Shown here: in pieces, positions 61,575-64,000 of the stretch | How the letters are laid out: every line of letters begins with the position of its first letter | Numbering within the stretch: position 1 is the stretch's first letter | NCBI RefSeq assembly: GCF_007828955.1 | Contig: NZ_VIVR01000001.1 | Span: 7,750,001-7,814,000 of the forward strand | Length of the DNA stretch: 64,000 nucleotides | Reading direction: 5' to 3' | From: Kitasatospora atroaurantiaca | GTDB lineage: Bacteria > Actinomycetota > Actinomycetes > Streptomycetales > Streptomycetaceae | Position numbers and translations under genes: made by a program | The notes under the pieces: model-generated | The model's database searches: none | What the model was told of the DNA's origin: nothing | What the model saw: the letters and a program-made list of their open reading frames with translations, nothing else

Positions 61575-62070
61575 GCGTCAGGGCTATTGGGTCCAACGGG
61601 CCCATCCATGGCTCGAGTCGCCCGGCACATCCGGTGTCGGCCACGCCGGAAACCTCGACGGTCAGGACCGGCAGGGTTCCGCGTGACCTCAGGACGCGCG
61701 GAGGACTCTGTCGCAGGCTGAGCACACCTTCCCCCGCCACTTGGGCGGGTACCACGTCGCGCCGGGCTGAGGAGCCTGGTACGGGTCTCTCCGCATTCGG
61801 CCGGTGTCCATACCGCAGAACGTCAGGTCGTCCGGGTTCCCGGGTACGGATGGGTCGGCCGGCGCTGCATGTACGGCACGCACGCCCTCGACGTAGTCCG
61901 TGGTGTCACCCAATGCGGAAGCGCGCACGAGTTCGGGTTCGAGTAGTACGACGATGCTCACCACCCCACCCTCCGGGGCGAAGGCGTCAGCCGCACCTGG
62001 TGGCCGCTGCAGGGGTGGCTATCAGTCAGGGGCATTGGGTCCAACAGGTCCGTCCGGTGGCGGGTCGTGT
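61575..62070. repeat. Pair of imperfect 38-bp direct repeats
   Basis: GTCAGGGCTATTGGGTCCAA at 61577 and GTCAGGGGCATTGGGTCCAA at 62025, with the similarity continuing for about 18 bp after (ACGGGCCCATCC against ACAGGTCCGTCC). They bracket the small gene at 61689. Two partial copies of a lost element's end, or a duplicated regulatory site, are possible. Confidence 0.5.
61689..61964 (-). CDS. Small protein with a C-terminal CxxC, 91 residues
   Basis: A protein-like frame (MVSIVVLLEPELVRASALGD; GNPDDLTFCGMDTGRMRRDP; YPPKWRGKVCSACDRVLRAS). The CSAC pair with the earlier FCG may bind a metal. GGAGGGTGGGG lies before the GTG pair at its start. I do not recognise the family; similar short proteins appear on actinomycete mobile elements. 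Confidence 0.5.
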   Translation of the reverse strand: MVSIVVLLEPELVRASALGDTTDYVEGVRAVHAAPADPSVPGNPDDLTFCGMDTGRMRRDPYQAPQPGATWYPPKWRGKVCSACDRVLRAS

Positions 62071-62304
62071 GTGAAGGCTGCGTGCGGCCCGCCACCGTGC
62101 TTCCGGGCGCCCGCCCCCCGTGACCGGCATGGGCCGCGGCCCGTGCGGAGAGACATCGGAGGCCGTAGAGCCTGCCGCTGGTAGACCGTGATCTTCTTCT
62201 TGTCCGGTGCGACTGTTGCCGCCAGTCCCTTCGGGTTGTCCGGAGCATGTGAGCAGGGAGAACGCCTGTGCCAGAAATCGAGCTCCGGACCGGTACACCT
62301 CCGG

Positions 62305-62338
62305 GGTGGACGAGCGGGCCTTCGACCGCTCGTCCACC
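62305..62338. terminator. 13-bp perfect hairpin
   Basis: GGTGGACGAGCGG and CCGCTCGTCCACC pair fully around an 8-nt loop (GCCTTCGA). It lies 200 bp before the MATE gene in otherwise unannotated sequence (61965-62539). It could terminate leftward or rightward transcription or act in the leader of the transporter mRNA. Minus-strand frames across it look protein-like in two different phases, so a broken gene may also lie here. Confidence 0.45.
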
Positions 62339-62539
62339 GCTATCGCCTCAGGGACCACATGCGGCGGCTGCCCGTCGGCCCCTGACACCGGCGCCGCTGC
62401 GGAGATCGCCAAGGCCGCCACCGGCAACCACTTTCGATCTTGTACTTTCGCACCTTGGCGGCCCTCGCCCGCCACCGGTACCTCTAGTGGATGTGCCCTC
62501 GTCAGAGGCACATTGACGATGTTTCGGGGGAAGTAAGTC

Positions 62540-63916
62540 GTGCGGGGACATGTGTCGCGGCTGGCCGGGCTCGCCTGGCCGGTCTACGTCGAATTGCTGT
62601 CAGGCGTGATCGCGTCGATCATCACCACGTTCTGGCTGGCCCGCCTCGGCGGTCCCGCGGTCGCCGCGGTCACCCTGGCCACCGGCATCGAGCACCTGCT
62701 GCTCGGGCTGGTCCTGGTCGTCAGCTCCGGCACCAGCCTCCAGCTGTCCCGGGCCCGCGGCGCCGAGGACACCGCCGAGGCGGGCCGGGTCGCCCGGACC
62801 GCCTGGTGGCTGTGCGGTCTGGGCTCGGCCGCCCTAGCCGTACCCGGGATGCTGTACCGCGAGCCCGTGGCCCGGCTCTTCCTCGATGGACCGGCGGTCG
62901 CACTGGCCGCCGGCTACCTGGCCGTCGCGTTCCCGGGCCTGGCGGTGTTCTTCGCCCAGAAGGTGGCCGACGACCTCTTCAAGGGATCGGGTGACACCCG
63001 GACGCCGATGCGGACCGCACTGCTTGGCAACCTGCTGCTGTTCGCGCTCGACCCGTTGCTCATCTTCGGCGCCGGACCGCTGCCCGCTCTCGGGGTGCCG
63101 GGCGCCGCGCTGGCGCTGGTCGCCTCCCGCACCGTGGCACTAGCCGTCGCCCTGGCGCTGCACCGCCGGGTCCGGATGTCCGGGCGGCTGTCGCTCCGGA
63201 CGGCGCGTCAGATCCTGGCCGCGGGCCTCTCCTTCGGTGTCGACTTCACCACTCGGATGGCGGTCGGCATGGTGCAGCTGGGCCTGGTGGCCTCGTTCGG
63301 CGTCGCGGCGGTGGCGGGGTACGGCATCGGCTACCGGACCCTCCTGGTTGCGACCATGGCGTTCTACGCCGTCCGGCAGGCCGCCGGGATCGAGGCCGCG
63401 CGGCACGCGGGAGCCGGCCGGGCGAACCAACTGCCCGCACTGGCCCGGGACACGACCACCCTGGCCGCCCTGGTGGGCGCGGTGGCCACCGCCCTGTGCG
63501 CCGCCACGGCCGCGCCGCTCACCGCACTCTTCACCCGGGACCCGGCGGTGGCGGCGCAGTCTCTCGCGTTCCTCCGCCTGATGTGCCTCTACCTGCTGCC
63601 GTACGCGCTGGTGGTCGGCCTCGGCGGCGTACTCCAAGCGGTGGGGCGCGGCCGGGCCCTGGTCCTGGCCACCGCACTGGGCTTCGCGGTCCAACTCCCG
63701 GCCGGGTACGGACTTTCCCGGCTGATCGGCGTCAACGGCGTGTGGGTGGCAATGGCCGCCGGGGCGCTCACCCAGCTCGCCGCGTACCACCTGCTGCGGA
63801 TCATCCCCTGCAAGCCTGTCGGTGCCCACCGGCGGCCGCGCTCACCCCGGTCGCTCCTGCGGAGGCCGGCCCCGCTCACCACGCCCCGGCGGGTGGAACG
63901 CTCCAGCACCGCCTGA
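62540..63916 (+). CDS. MATE-family efflux transporter
   Basis: A 458-residue membrane protein with twelve TM helices in two halves. Family landmarks: LAGLAWPVYVELLSGVIASI at the start, VAAVTLATGIEHLLLGLVLV, FKGSGDTRTPMRTALLGNLL (the G-x-G-D-T-R-T-P loop between TM5 and TM6), and the second-half counterpart VGLGGVLQAVGRGRALVLAT. It exports cationic or natural-product-like compounds using H+ or Na+. GGGGGAAG precedes GTG 62540. The C-terminal 40 residues are basic and unstructured. The last 84 bp of the window after it hold nothing recognised. Confidence 0.92.
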   Translation: MRGHVSRLAGLAWPVYVELLSGVIASIITTFWLARLGGPAVAAVTLATGIEHLLLGLVLVVSSGTSLQLSRARGAEDTAEAGRVARTAWWLCGLGSAALAVPGMLYREPVARLFLDGPAVALAAGYLAVAFPGLAVFFAQKVADDLFKGSGDTRTPMRTALLGNLLLFALDPLLIFGAGPLPALGVPGAALALVASRTVALAVALALHRRVRMSGRLSLRTARQILAAGLSFGVDFTTRMAVGMVQLGLVASFGVAAVAGYGIGYRTLLVATMAFYAVRQAAGIEAARHAGAGRANQLPALARDTTTLAALVGAVATALCAATAAPLTALFTRDPAVAAQSLAFLRLMCLYLLPYALVVGLGGVLQAVGRGRALVLATALGFAVQLPAGYGLSRLIGVNGVWVAMAAGALTQLAAYHLLRIIPCKPVGAHRRPRSPRSLLRRPAPLTTPRRVERSSTA

Positions 63917-64000
63917 CGAACGACCAGCACTGCTCAGCGCGTAGGTTCCGTTACATGGGCGGACGCCCACCGAGGTTCAACCACGCCACGTAGCAAGATT

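Noticed and set aside
1..64000. CRISPR arrays, rRNA genes, canonical tRNA genes
   Set aside because: No regularly spaced 25-40-bp repeats with unique spacers were seen, nor any rRNA or normal cloverleaf with a 7-nt anticodon loop.

Overview
High-GC actinomycete DNA, almost certainly Streptomyces or a close relative such as Kitasatospora. The evidence is very high G+C with strong third-position bias, GTG starts, GTGA gene overlaps, a spore-associated protein A homologue, an Eis-type acetyltransferase, an F420-type luciferase-like oxidoreductase and an ECF41 sigma factor. About a dozen intact or decayed insertion sequences, truncated integrase and replication-relaxation genes, and a possible terminal-protein operon mark it as accessory DNA, such as a linear-chromosome arm or large plasmid.

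Layout. 1-8.6 kb: a LysR/epimerase pair, the first tRNA-like element, an isochorismatase-fold hydrolase with a GlxA-type regulator, a lipoprotein, an MFS pump, a coiled-coil protein and an SRAP protein. 8.9-12.5 kb: a three-gene operon (HTH protein, 739-residue protein, HTH terminal-protein-like protein) resembling Streptomyces telomere tap-tpg or tac-tpc pairs. 12.8-14.5 kb: a rifamycin monooxygenase gene behind a rifamycin-associated element. 14.9-17.4 kb: a coupled NmrA/luciferase-like operon with a divergent TetR regulator. 17.6-31.7 kb: a DEAH helicase, acetyltransferase, immunity-like protein, the second tRNA-like element, a carboxylesterase and several decayed genes. 32-36.5 kb: an M-box Mg2+ riboswitch ahead of an MgtE-N/CBS protein coupled to an NRAMP transporter, then CorA. 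36.5-42.4 kb: a broken PIN gene, a serine hydrolase, a DUF418-type membrane protein and an Lrp-azlCD locus. 42.5-54.8 kb: an IS-rich block containing an IS110 nested in an IS3, an IS5 element with a passenger gene, a frameshifted IS701 and a second IS3 at a junction. 54.8-64 kb: a SapA-like protein, a SnoaL-LUD fusion divergent from an ECF41 sigma gene, a lipoprotein, mobile debris including a MITE-like insertion, and a MATE exporter.

The most unusual signal is a pair of 89-nt tRNA-Ser-like RNAs at 2.3 and 27.5 kb. They keep the acceptor, D, long variable and T arms, but the anticodon arm is a 6-bp stem closed by a 4-nt loop. Substitutions between the copies preserve the pairing. Both lie behind a shared promoter with three GTCAG repeats at exact 11-bp spacing. 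They look like regulated tRNAs that cannot decode.

All calls come from reading the sequence and from recalled family knowledge; no database search or folding program was run.
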